Notes under the pieces: model-generated
Database searches by the model: none
What the model saw: the letters and a program-made list of their open reading frames with translations, nothing else
Told to the model about the DNA's origin: nothing
Part shown: one piece after another, positions 1 to 8,700 of the stretch
How positions within the stretch are numbered: the first letter of the stretch is position 1
Layout of the letters: the number at the start of each line of letters is the position of its first letter
Translations under genes and position numbers: made by a program
Assembly (NCBI GenBank): GCA_937928555.1
Contig: CALFWR010000021.1
Span: forward strand, 17,863-81,862
From: an uncultured Pirellulaceae bacterium
Lineage (GTDB): Bacteria; Planctomycetota; Planctomycetia; Pirellulales; Pirellulaceae
Direction of reading: 5' to 3'
Length of the DNA stretch: 64,000 nucleotides

Positions 1-223
1 CCACCGTCGACGTCACCGCCAGCGCTTCGCAAGCCAACTCATGAGCAGCTTTGTCGTCAAAGTTTAACTCCCGGATCGCATCCACGAACTTGCCACCCCC
101 GGCGACGATCGATACTTTCAAATTTGATTCGGCAAGGCCATCGATCCACGTTGAAATTGGAGCCATCAAAGCTGGCTGCGTGAACAAGCTGCCGCCCAGC
201 TTGATGACGACTTCACCCTTCAT
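1..223 (-). CDS. Amino-acid-kinase-fold protein, H4MPT-linked (MfnE-like), C-terminus outside window
   Basis: The 74 visible residues begin MKGEVVIKLGGSLF and contain IVAGGGKFVDAIRE. These are the first two nucleotide-binding glycine motifs of the amino-acid-kinase (AAK) fold. The reading frame is open to the window edge, so only the N-terminus is seen. The ATG (221-223) lies inside the end of the upstream gene, an 11-bp overlap that indicates translational coupling. That upstream gene is an H4MPT-pathway ASKHA protein, which points to the AAK kinase used in methanofuran/H4MPT-type cofactor synthesis (MfnE in archaea; the homologous gene in methylotroph and planctomycete C1 clusters). A generic uridylate- or aspartate-type kinase is the alternative. 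Family assignment is firm; the exact substrate is inferred from context. Confidence 0.75.
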   Translation of the reverse strand, partial: MKGEVVIKLGGSLFTQPALMAPISTWIDGLAESNLKVSIVAGGGKFVDAIRELNFDDKAAHELACEALAVTSTV

Positions 224-1271
224 GGCTCGCCTTTGCCAGCATCGCCACGCAATAGGCCGGCGCGACGTTTGAAACACTACCAATACTGCCAACACTGTCG
301 CACAGGTCGTCAAACGCAGCGAACGACGCCCCAGGCCGGGCCGCACCAAGGGTCCGGTGAATCCAGGCTTCGCCCGTTCCCGCAATCACAAATTTCTCTC
401 CGGGAACTTTACTGCGACCGATGACTCGATCCACGGAACAGCAAAGCAACTCCGCAAGTCGCCCGACTGTCTGTGCCGCTAGGGTTTCGATCGTCCCGGA
501 TTCAAGCTCGCATTCGTCCGCACACAAACATCGGGCCAAGCGATGGCGAGCGTAAGATTTCGTCCGCGGTCGTCCGTCCGCTGTTTCGACATCGTCCGGG
601 TCTTCGGCAAGCTCGTCGGCAACCACCAACGCGTCCTTGACCGAGGCAAAGTACTCACTGGCTAGAGGGATTTTCCGTCCGTTGATTTCGACGCTGCCCA
701 GCAAACCAACCACCGGAGTGCGTCCAACCCCAGCATAGACCAATTCGCCGTGCTCCAATCGCCGCACATCCGTTTTCCCGATCGCCGTCACGCGGCCAAA
801 TGAAAACGGAATGACGTCCATCGTTGTCGAACCCACGTCGATCAGAATTCCACTTTCATCGGGCAACAATCCACTGGCAAACAACGCCGTCAGGTACCAG
901 TTCGACGCCGCCACCTGTAGCCAAAGTCGTTTCGCGGATTCAGGATCCAGAAACGGGCCTGCCACGCTTCCAAAGATCGGAGCACACAAGCCCAGCCGAT
1001 CGCAAACCGAAACCAGACAATCAACGATGTACTCGACGCCCTCTTTTTTGCTTGCAAAGCAATCCGCCAGCTCGCCAGTCATCACCGCTGCGACCCGCTG
1101 GGAAGAACCATTCCCGTTTTGGCAGATCAGAGGGCAGACCAACTCACGCAATCGCTCACCCAACAACTCGTGCTCGCGCCATAGCGGAAACGGAACCGAA
1201 CAGGCATCGCCCATTGAAGTGGCGGCCTTCAGATTCGCGCCGCCAATGTCCAAACCAATCCACGTCGTCAC
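213..1271 (-). CDS. H4MPT-linked C1-transfer pathway protein (hydantoinase/oxoprolinase-like ASKHA family, MfnF-like)
   Basis: This 352-residue cytoplasmic protein opens with GLDIGGANLKAA, the phosphate-1 loop of the ASKHA (actin/hexokinase) fold. A second nucleotide motif, GILIDVGSTTMDVIPF, lies near residues 140-155, and a late GTGEAW motif near 300 completes the fold. These match the TIGR03123-type family found beside H4MPT C1-transfer genes; the archaeal member MfnF condenses methanofuran precursors. The start is GTG and overlaps the stop of the epimerase gene by 4 bp (GTGA). Its own stop overlaps the AAK gene by 11 bp, so the three form one translationally coupled unit. In planctomycetes this pathway handles formaldehyde/formate-level C1 units. 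Function in this organism is inferred from family and neighbour. Confidence 0.82.
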   Translation of the reverse strand: MTTWIGLDIGGANLKAATSMGDACSVPFPLWREHELLGERLRELVCPLICQNGNGSSQRVAAVMTGELADCFASKKEGVEYIVDCLVSVCDRLGLCAPIFGSVAGPFLDPESAKRLWLQVAASNWYLTALFASGLLPDESGILIDVGSTTMDVIPFSFGRVTAIGKTDVRRLEHGELVYAGVGRTPVVGLLGSVEINGRKIPLASEYFASVKDALVVADELAEDPDDVETADGRPRTKSYARHRLARCLCADECELESGTIETLAAQTVGRLAELLCCSVDRVIGRSKVPGEKFVIAGTGEAWIHRTLGAARPGASFAAFDDLCDSVGSIGSVSNVAPAYCVAMLAKASHEG

Positions 1272-2182
1272 TGACCTACAATTGCCTTGATCGCTTCGTC
1301 GATCGTTGAAAACTGGAACTTGAATCCGTGCTCAAGAGCCGCCTTTGGAACCGCCCTCTGCGAATTGAACAAGCTATCAGCAAACTCACCCAACGCCAAA
1401 CGCAGCCCAAACTTTGGAGCGGGCAGAAACGCCGGTCGATGCATGGCCCTCGCCAATGAGCGGGTCATCTCCGCATTGGTGACCGGATGCGGAGCCGTTG
1501 CATTCAGAATTCCACTGACGTTCTCATAATGGATCGACCAGCGGATCATCTCCGCAAGATCAGCAACGTGGATCCATGGGACATACTGCTTTCCATCGCC
1601 AAGCTTGCCGCCGATCCCCCATTTGAACAGCGGGATCATTTTGGCCATCGCACCACCTTCCTTGCCCAACACGATTCCGATTCGCAGACAGACCACGCGG
1701 ACACCGTGTTCGGCCAACCGCAGGTTGGCGGATTCCCAATCACGGCAAACGTCAGCCAGATAACCATCGGCTAACGGGTGGCCTTCTTCGACAAGGGCAT
1801 CTCCCGCATCGCCGTAGATTCCAACCGCCGAAGCCGCGACGAGAACTTTGGGTTTTTGCTGCAGTTTCAGGATCTGATCGACCAGAGCATTCGTCGCGTC
1901 GATTCGGCTGGAGCGGATCCGCTCTTTCTTGCTCGCATCCCAGCGGCCCTCTGCGATGGACTCGCCCATCAAATTTACCACCGCGTCGATTTCTGATTCT
2001 GCGGGAAGCTCAAAGTCATCCGACCACTGCAAAAACTCGGCATTGGTATCAGTCAGCTTTCGCCGGGCCGCATCGACGTTTCTTGTGGTCAGGATTTTTT
2101 TGTCTAACACCGGAAGCAGGTAGCGGCCTACAAATCCGGTTCCGCCGGTGACCAGCGTGGTATGTCTTTGCTTGTTTGCCAT
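1268..2182 (-). CDS. TIGR01777-family NAD(P)-dependent epimerase/SDR (YfcH-like)
   Basis: An extended short-chain dehydrogenase of 304 residues. The N-terminal Rossmann motif TGGTGFVGRYLLP is clear. INLMGESIAEGRW-like sequence (VVNLMGESIAEGRWDASKK), SAVGIYGD and the C-terminal LGEFADSLFNSQRAVPKAAL segment are characteristic of the TIGR01777/YfcH epimerase family. Substrate is unknown for the family. An in-frame GTG/ATG lies further upstream (to 2203), but the ATG at 2180-2182 (MANKQRHTTLVTGG) leaves the normal short N-terminus. It is the first gene of the minus-strand trio and overlaps the following H4MPT gene by 4 bp. The functional link between the epimerase and H4MPT genes is not obvious. 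Confidence 0.85.
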   Translation of the reverse strand: MANKQRHTTLVTGGTGFVGRYLLPVLDKKILTTRNVDAARRKLTDTNAEFLQWSDDFELPAESEIDAVVNLMGESIAEGRWDASKKERIRSSRIDATNALVDQILKLQQKPKVLVAASAVGIYGDAGDALVEEGHPLADGYLADVCRDWESANLRLAEHGVRVVCLRIGIVLGKEGGAMAKMIPLFKWGIGGKLGDGKQYVPWIHVADLAEMIRWSIHYENVSGILNATAPHPVTNAEMTRSLARAMHRPAFLPAPKFGLRLALGEFADSLFNSQRAVPKAALEHGFKFQFSTIDEAIKAIVGQ

Positions 2183-2291
2183 CGTATCTGACCCGTGAAA
2201 CAAAAAGACGGATAACTTGAGCCCTGCGGTTCAGGCTCTCGGGGTGTTATTCTGGGCACTGCGGCTTGGACCCATCGCAAATCAACCAACG

Positions 2292-2323
2292 AAAAAGCCC
2301 GGTCCAATTTGAACCGGGCTTTT
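2292..2323 (-). terminator. Rho-independent terminator after the BON-domain gene
   Basis: AAAAGCCCGGT and ACCGGGCTTTT-type arms form a GC-rich stem around a short loop, with A/T tracts on both sides. It lies 26 bp past the stop of the minus-strand BON gene. It would read in both directions, although the epimerase trio starts on the far side and only minus-strand transcripts meet it. Confidence 0.75.
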
Positions 2324-2348
2324 GAGTTGACTTGTCAGATCCGTCGGT

Positions 2349-3143
2349 TTAGTGACGTGACTTGTCGTGGAAGTCAAGGAACCAGAATCCGTCATCCCAC
2401 TCAAGACTTACCTTACGCCATCCCAGTGGGACTTGTGGGTAAGGATAGAATGGGCCGATGTAAGGCCAGGCCGAAGCCGAGTACTGACGGGGGTATGAGA
2501 CGGCACCGAAGTTCGGATGAGCCGCGTACCCTGGCCACGCGTAACCGGGAAGGTTTGGCGATCCCGAAGGAGCCGCCGCAAAACCACCACCGCCTGCAGG
2601 ACCACCGATGGCGAGTGGCTCGCCAGCAGGAGCTCCAGCAGCGGATGCGAACGGAAGTGGCTCACCTGAGATGATTCCACCTGAGATGATTTCTCCACCG
2701 CCCACAATTGAGCCACCTACAGCGGGATCCATATAGCCCTGAGGCGCGATGGCCTTGGGGGCTGGAACGGGTCGAGCGAAACTCGCTGGGCGAAGCGCCT
2801 GACCTGTTTGTGGACCTGACTGGTATGCGGCCTGTTTTGAAGCAGACTGATTTGCAGCTTTTACATCGATGTCGTCCACAACCTGGACCACACCGAGGTA
2901 ACCGGCTTCTTGAGCTGTTCGCAGGATCATCATTTCCTGCTCCGGGTTAGAAACGTAACCCTTGAACCATACGGTTCCGTTTTCAACTTGAAGGTCTACG
3001 TTGAAACCACGTAGTTGACCTTGCTGTTGAGCAACTTGCAGTCGACTTTGGATAAAGTCAGCGATTTGCGTGTCGTCAGCCATGGCTGAGCTGGAAAGCA
3101 GCGCTGATGCCGCGACCGCAAGTCCCAAAAATAAACGTCGCAT
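2349..3143 (-). CDS. Exported BON-domain protein with Gly/Pro-rich tail
   Basis: The start at 3143 gives MRRLFLGLAVAASALLSSSAMA, a clear signal peptide, preceded by AGGAGGAA, a near-perfect Shine-Dalgarno; the long upstream extension of the open frame is therefore not used. Residues about 24-95 form a BON domain (two-strand/one-helix lipid-binding fold: VENGTVWFKGYVSNPEQEMMILRTAQE and VVQVVDDIDV). The remaining about 165 residues are low-complexity Gly, Ala and Pro with GGSIVGGGEIISGG-like repeats, ending in a Tyr/Trp/Pro-rich segment. BON proteins usually bind phospholipid or outer-membrane components, so an envelope role is likely. It is a single gene with its own terminator. 264 residues. 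Confidence 0.8.
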   Translation of the reverse strand: MRRLFLGLAVAASALLSSSAMADDTQIADFIQSRLQVAQQQGQLRGFNVDLQVENGTVWFKGYVSNPEQEMMILRTAQEAGYLGVVQVVDDIDVKAANQSASKQAAYQSGPQTGQALRPASFARPVPAPKAIAPQGYMDPAVGGSIVGGGEIISGGIISGEPLPFASAAGAPAGEPLAIGGPAGGGGFAAAPSGSPNLPGYAWPGYAAHPNFGAVSYPRQYSASAWPYIGPFYPYPQVPLGWRKVSLEWDDGFWFLDFHDKSRH

Positions 3144-3577
3144 CAGATTCCTCCTGGCAATCCCGCGCTGCAGAGTCCTTTGTTTCGGAATGACTACGGT
3201 AGCCAAACTTCCTGGGTCCAAGAGACTTTGGATGGCAGCGGTATTGTTGAGCGTTTTCAAAAAAGCGAAAAGCGGATTCGAACGTGGACCGCCAGAAGGA
3301 ACGCAACATCCAACATATCTTCGGCCTCGTGCCGATGCTGGTTTTGCGAGTGTCCCCCCTCGCGGGATCAGTAAATGAACCCACCTATTCTGTCGGCAGC
3401 CTTTACTCCGCAGACTCACAATTTTTCCGATTTTGATGAGGGAATCGAAAATTCACGTTTTGCTGAACCACTCGCTAGCGAAACACGGACGCTGTTTACT
3501 CCATATTTCAACCGCCGCTTTCTCCAGAAGGCAATGGCACTGCACCCCGAATCCTCTGCATCCGCCCTCCGACCCCG
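3144..3577. other. Intergenic region upstream of the BON gene
   Basis: No convincing gene in either direction. Open frames crossing this stretch have no family resemblance, and the plausible Shine-Dalgarno belongs to the BON gene at its left edge. It presumably holds the BON promoter, but no clear -35/-10 pair could be picked out. Confidence 0.5.
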
Positions 3578-3598
3578 TACTCAGTACTCAGTACTCAA
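3578..3598 (+). repeat. Heptamer tandem repeat, 3 x GTACTCA
   Basis: Three perfect copies of GTACTCA, directly upstream of two longer heptamer arrays. Confidence 0.9.
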
Positions 3599-3628
3599 CC
3601 CCATTTCTCCGTCCGCCCTCGCCATTTC

Positions 3629-3705
3629 CGCACTCCGCACTCCGCACTCCGCACTCCGCACTCCGCACTCCGCACTCCCCATTCCCCATTCCCCATTCCC
3701 CATTC
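3629..3705 (+). repeat. Adjacent heptamer arrays, 7 x CGCACTC then 4 x CCCATTC
   Basis: Seven perfect copies of CGCACTC (3629-3677) pass without a break into four perfect copies of CCCATTC (3678-3705). Both units are 7 bp, like the separate GTACTCA array 30 bp upstream. The block sits in the spacer before the initiator tRNA. Such heptamer short tandem repeats are known from cyanobacteria; their role is unknown. Confidence 0.95.
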
Positions 3706-3762
3706 CTGCAGAAATTTTCCAAACAGGCCTCGACAAAGAATTCCGCCTCGCTATTATTTCGC

Positions 3763-3836
<74 letters not shown>

Positions 3837-3847
3837 CTCCAAAATCA

Positions 3848-3883
3848 AAGCCGGCTTGGATCAAACATCCAAGCCGGCTTTTT
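3848..3883 (+). terminator. Rho-independent terminator after tRNA-fMet
   Basis: A perfect 14-bp stem, AAGCCGGCTTGGAT with ATCCAAGCCGGCTT, around a 5-nt loop and followed by TTT, begins 12 bp after the tRNA. It may also serve the convergent SapC gene. Confidence 0.88.
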
Positions 3884-3920
3884 CTGTTCTGACATCCGTC
3901 AGCCTCCAAACCAAACAGCT

Positions 3921-4673
3921 TTAGCTGACCGGTTCGTCCTGATCCACGTCACCCGGATTCTTGGGCACGAATCGATTGACGATGAAATGCAGATTGTTCA
4001 TCGACGCCATCTGCAAATACGCCAGCTCCAATATGTTGGACTGGGCCAAGTCCGCCATCTTCTCGGGCGCCAGAGCCTTCAGTTTCTGCCGCGAGACGCT
4101 GTAAAAACCGCGCAGCGACCTTGTCTGCCCATCCGGCTTTTTGATGTTCGCCTGCATCGGCTCAAGCACATCCATCTCCTTCAGTTTCTTGCAAAAGTTC
4201 TGCGTGTTGGCAAACTGCTTCTGATAGTCACTAAGAAACTTCAGCATGTTTTCGGTATACGGCGTCTTTTTCCCATCAGCATCGAACAGACGCTGCCCAC
4301 GGCCTTCCTGATTGCACCCCGACCACTGCTCATCGACGCACAGCGTAAACTGCTTCTTGTCTTCGCTGCTTGAAAACACAAACGGATAGCGTCGAATAAA
4401 CGCCGGAACGTAATCGGCTTTCCAGCGAAAATCCTGATCCAGAAACAGGTTCGATTCGCCTTCCACACCCAGCACCACCATCGGCGTCACCGCTTCCTCA
4501 TTTCCGGAGAACACAATCGTGTACTCGCGCGACGCCAGCGGAATTTCGACCGCCGTCAGCGGCACCGCGTTGATCTTCGATGCAAACTCAAAACTGACCG
4601 ACTCGATCGACAAGTCCCGATGTTTCTCGCTGGAAATCGGCGTCACATTTTCATAAATCAATACCTGAGTCAT
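3921..4673 (-). CDS. SapC-family protein
   Basis: A 250-residue protein of the SapC family (PF07277), named after a Campylobacter surface-array locus; the biochemical role is not established. Recognisable features are the N-terminal VPLTAVEIPLASREYTIVF, then FLDQDFRWKADYVPAFIRRYPF, the Cys-containing FTLCVDEQWSGCNQEGRGQRLFDADGK and the distal LRGFYSVSRQKLKAL. No signal peptide or membrane helix is seen. The start MTQVLIYENVTP at 4673 has CAGGAG 8 bp upstream and removes an unconserved 28-residue extension. It is a monocistronic gene, convergent with the tRNA. Identity is good; function is unknown. Confidence 0.82.
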   Translation of the reverse strand: MTQVLIYENVTPISSEKHRDLSIESVSFEFASKINAVPLTAVEIPLASREYTIVFSGNEEAVTPMVVLGVEGESNLFLDQDFRWKADYVPAFIRRYPFVFSSSEDKKQFTLCVDEQWSGCNQEGRGQRLFDADGKKTPYTENMLKFLSDYQKQFANTQNFCKKLKEMDVLEPMQANIKKPDGQTRSLRGFYSVSRQKLKALAPEKMADLAQSNILELAYLQMASMNNLHFIVNRFVPKNPGDVDQDEPVS

Positions 4674-4749
4674 CCCATTTACTCCTGTTTGGTTGTCTGC
4701 TCTCGCAGTGTCAAAAAGCAGCTTGTTTACAAGCTGTAACGCATTCGAA

Positions 4750-4793
4750 AAGAACAAAAAATGGCGTCAACCGAACGGACCCGGTTGACGCCA
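4750..4793 (-). terminator. Terminator reading on the minus strand
   Basis: An 11-bp stem (TGGCGTCAACC with GGTTGACGCCA) around a 10-nt loop is followed on the minus strand by TTTTTTGTTCTTTT. It lies beyond the repeat element downstream of the PEP-CTERM gene, so it probably ends that transcript (and perhaps the giant gene's) before SapC. Confidence 0.75.
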
Positions 4794-4818
4794 ATAACTC
4801 ATCCCATCCCGACTAAAC

Positions 4819-5004
4819 CCGGATTATTCACGACGACGGGCGTTGATACTACGCCTGGCCAACAGGAGCAAGGGAAAAGCTGAATTTCAACAAGAAACGT
4901 AAATCATCCGGTAGATGAAAACCACAGCGATCGTTTCACCGCATCAGAGTCGCGGATCACTGTCAAAACTGATTCTAACGCCCACGCCTCGTGAATAATC
5001 CGGG
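4819..5004 (-). mobile_element. MITE-like inverted-repeat element, subfamily A (copy A1)
   Basis: 186 bp bounded by CCCGGATTATTCACGA and its inverted copy, flanked on both sides by CTAAA (4814-4818 and 5005-5009), a 5-bp target duplication. The core matches the other A copies in reverse orientation. No open frame; non-autonomous. Confidence 0.9.
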
Positions 5005-5045
5005 CTAAACCAGAACTGGCAATAGTATCGCTGCAAATTTCAACG

Positions 5046-5663
5046 TTAGCAAGTCGCAGAGTTTCGGCGACGTCGAGTTACCATCAGGCCACCGAACAGA
5101 CAAACCACAGCCAAACTTCCAGGCTCGGGAACCGCCGCGAAATTCGCACGCCCTTCAATGCCATCAAATGTAAAGGCGATTGGTGCTCCAGTGTTGTCAG
5201 TGAGTTGCGGATCGTTCCCCTGCAATGTGGTTACATCAAATGTGAACCCACCCAATTCGGTTGCCCCAGCGGCAATGTCAAAATTGAGCGTAAACAGGTT
5301 GACACGATTGTCAGCACCGGCAGTGACTGGAGGCCCGACCCCGGATATAACGAGATCCGGGGCAAAGGAGGTATCGTCAAGTGTTGTAGATCCGATCTCG
5401 CCCGCAGAAGCAGAAGTCACAGAGAAATCATTGATGTCTGCTCCGCCGATTGCGGCGACCTGAATTCCCCAGGCATAGCCACCAAATTGCGTGGATGCAT
5501 CGCCCCCGGTCACATCGACAAATCCAGTGATCGTCCCGGATGTGCTCGCAGCGAATGGATCCGGAGACACATCCAGCCCGACAACAATTTCAGCTTGAGC
5601 AGCTTGCGAAAATGCCAGGAAGGAAAACAACAGCAAGCCGCAAGTAACAATATTTTTGGTCAT
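5046..5663 (-). CDS. PEP-CTERM secreted protein with cohesin-like domain
   Basis: The start at 5663 gives MTKNIVTCGLLLFSFLAFSQAAQA, a standard signal peptide; an upstream ATG at 5699 (MRTLTLRLRELL...) is the alternative. The mature region of about 150 residues (VVGLDVSPDPFAASTSGTI to a LFTLNFDIAAGA segment) is a beta-rich fold that resembles the cohesin-type immunoglobulin-like domain: an early GxxxxV strand pattern and a late L-x-x-L-x-F-x-I strand. It ends in VPEPGSLAVVCLFGGL plus RRRR, the PEP-CTERM tripartite sorting signal (PEP, hydrophobic helix, Arg cluster) that is processed by an exosortase. 205 residues. It lies 93 bp downstream of the giant dockerin-tailed gene on the same strand. 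The PEP-CTERM call is firm; the cohesin resemblance is moderate. Confidence 0.78.
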   Translation of the reverse strand: MTKNIVTCGLLLFSFLAFSQAAQAEIVVGLDVSPDPFAASTSGTITGFVDVTGGDASTQFGGYAWGIQVAAIGGADINDFSVTSASAGEIGSTTLDDTSFAPDLVISGVGPPVTAGADNRVNLFTLNFDIAAGATELGGFTFDVTTLQGNDPQLTDNTGAPIAFTFDGIEGRANFAAVPEPGSLAVVCLFGGLMVTRRRRNSATC

Positions 5664-5756
5664 TAAAAGTTCTCTCAATCTCAAGGTCAGCGTTCTCATT
5701 GATTTATTCTCGTTAGAAAGGAACGCTCCACAAGGAACGTGCCAGTTTCGTTCCAC

Positions 5757-8700
5757 CTACTTTTTGAAGGAAACATCCAGTTTGGTCTCGATTGAGTCCT
5801 TGAAGGTGTTGTTACTAAATTCGAAGTCCGTTTGTCCATCGTCTGTAGCAGACTTTTCGAAAAACGAGTCTCGCTGGGAAAATTTGCCGTCATCACCAGC
5901 TTCGATATGGCCAGCCAGTTCGCCCGACGATTCTCCCAAATTTGATCCGGAGTCAAATTGACTCGTACTGGTCAGGAAACTTCCCTCATCCACATCAGCC
6001 TGCAATTTTGAGCTGAAGAACGGTGTATTGCCCGGGCCACCAGTGGCAGAGAAGCTACTGCTTCCACCGCCAGACGGAAGTCCGAATCCGAAGGGTTGGC
6101 CAACCAGTAATCCAAAGATCGCCGAAGCATCCCCAACATTCACCACGCCGCTTCCATCCACATCCGAATAGATGTCAAACGCCAGATTGCTCGTATTAAC
6201 ACCAAATGGCAATCCAACCAATGAACCGAATACCAAGCTGGCATCGCCCACAGTAGTTCGGGCAGTATTCGGGTCAGCCGAACGAGTCGAGTCTCCCGGA
6301 AGCACATTGAAATCGAAGTTGAAGTCACCTCCAACAACGTTATCTCCAGTGTTAAACCCACTGACACCATTGGTGAATTCGCCATTGAGCCTCGATCCGC
6401 TTTCACTCGCCAAGCCATCAACAATCTCCAGACGAACCCGGTCACTGCCAATCACGCTGTCAAGTTCCAAACGGACCGTGCGGGATCCCGCATCGTAAGT
6501 CAAGCCCGTGATGTCTGGCGTATCATTGAGTCCTTGCAACTCAAAGTTGCTCAGATTAAGCGTTGATACGTCAACGTCTTCGCTGAATGTCACCAGGATA
6601 GTATCCAGGTTGACCCATGGAAGCGTATCGTCCTGGCCGGCACCGGTTGGAATCGAGTATCCCTGGAATCCTACTGGCCCTGTTGGATCAATCAGGTTGC
6701 TGAACGCCGGAGCAAACTCGGTAGAAGCCACTCTCACGTTAGTGACAGCGAACGAAGTGTCGTTGTCGATGATTGTCGTTGTTGCGATCGTTTCATCAAA
6801 ACAGATCGCTTCACCATCGAGAAGCTCATTCGCCGGAGTCGCTCCTTGAACAAACTGAATACCGGTAATCCGAATCGAAATCAGTTCGTCTCCCTCGATC
6901 AACAGGTCTTCATTGACATCTACAGTCAAAATTTCGGAGCTTGAACCAACACCAACGATGACCGAATCGTTAAACTGGAAGTCGCTTCCGACATCCGCAG
7001 TCGTGATTTCTTCTCCGGTTATCGGATCCGTCAGAACGATTTCAAAGAAGATTTCGATTCCTGCATCGCCCGGGGTGTCTCCCGCTTCGAGAGCGACTGC
7101 CGCCCCAGTAGCATCCAGAAGGCTGAACACAAATGTTCCGTTTGAATCATCCTCTGTCGCATTGGAGGTGCCGGTGATAGCCACCTTCAAGCCATCGCTG
7201 GCCGCGATCGTGACCACTGCTTCGTCATTCGCAACATCAACATCGATGTCCGCGTTGCCGGCAGGATTGCTGATCGAATCCACGATCGTGACAGTGACCT
7301 GTTCGGCTGACTCTGCCAGAGTGTCATCAACCACGTTGACATCCAGGTACCCATCAGACTCACCCGCTGGAATCGTAATGGTTCCAATGCCGGTGGTGGG
7401 ATCGAACGTGAATCCACGATTGCTGTCGAAAGTGAAGTCATTGAAAGGATTGGCCTGACCGTTGATCGGATCAGTATTTGGACTGCTTCCCGTTGGAAGT
7501 GCCACCTGGAATTCAATCACAGTGTCAGAATCGCTTAGCGTCAGATCGCCCGCGTTATCACGCAGGAAGAAGACAAACCTTCCGTCGTCCTGACCTGCCG
7601 GATCGGTTTCAGCGGCATCGGGATCAGTCGCTACCACCGATACCTGACCTTCGTCATCGTCGTCGATCTGGACAGTGTCAGATTGGTTGGCTGAACCAAG
7701 CGAAACTTCCGGATCACCGCTGTCAACGCTGACCAAAGTCAGCGTCACCTGTTCATCGTCTTCCAGCACTCCGTCGCCATCGTCGGCATCACCTGTGACA
7801 TCGTCGTCAATCACGTTGACAACGACATCGACCGCAGTGATTTCAACATTGCCCGGGCTGCCCGGAATTTCGACGGTGTAAGCTCCACCACCTAGATTCA
7901 CCAAAGCGACAGGAGTTGTCGTTCCAGAGACAAATGCCGTCAGGGAATAATCCGCATCAGGTCCGGCGAATTGAGCATCACCCGAAAGCTGGAACCTGAC
8001 GACGGTTGCCGTTGAACTTGGGTTGGACTGCGTAATTGTAAATACGCCGTTATTAAAGACAGGAATGTCCGTTGGTTCAGCCGCTTCATCGTCGGTAGCA
8101 ACAACCGTGATGACCGCCTGATCGTTGTCGCCTCCGCGAGTCAAACCGCCATCATCTGCAGTTGGATCGCCAGCATCACGATCATGGATCGTCGCCGTCG
8201 AATCATCCGAATCGTCATGGGCACGATCACCCAGTGCAGAGTCGGAAGCATTCAGGCTGGCCACGAACGTTTCCACACCAAAGGATGGCAGCGTCGTCGC
8301 AGCTCCGCCTTCAACGATGTTGTCCTGAACAACACCCACGTGAACCGTCTGGGACAATTGCCCGGCATTAAAGGTCACGGTTTGCGAACCACTGTCAAAG
8401 TCAGTGCCAAACGGAACAGACGTTTGATTGATCTGGAGTGATCCAGGTGCGCCATCGACGTTGAAGTTCGCTCCGTTTGCCGTGCCGCCACCAAAGGATA
8501 CCGTTAGTGGAACATTGACATCAATCGGATTGGACGAAGTGATCTCAAAGGAAACCGTCGTCAAAGCCGCGTTGTTGACGTAAGGGTTCGCGTTGGTTCC
8601 TTCGTCCACGGTCGGATCATTGCCATCGATACCGGTAATGGTAAACGTGGCCGTGTCGTTGTCGACAATCAAAGCCTGACCAAAGTTCGTGCCAAGAGAC

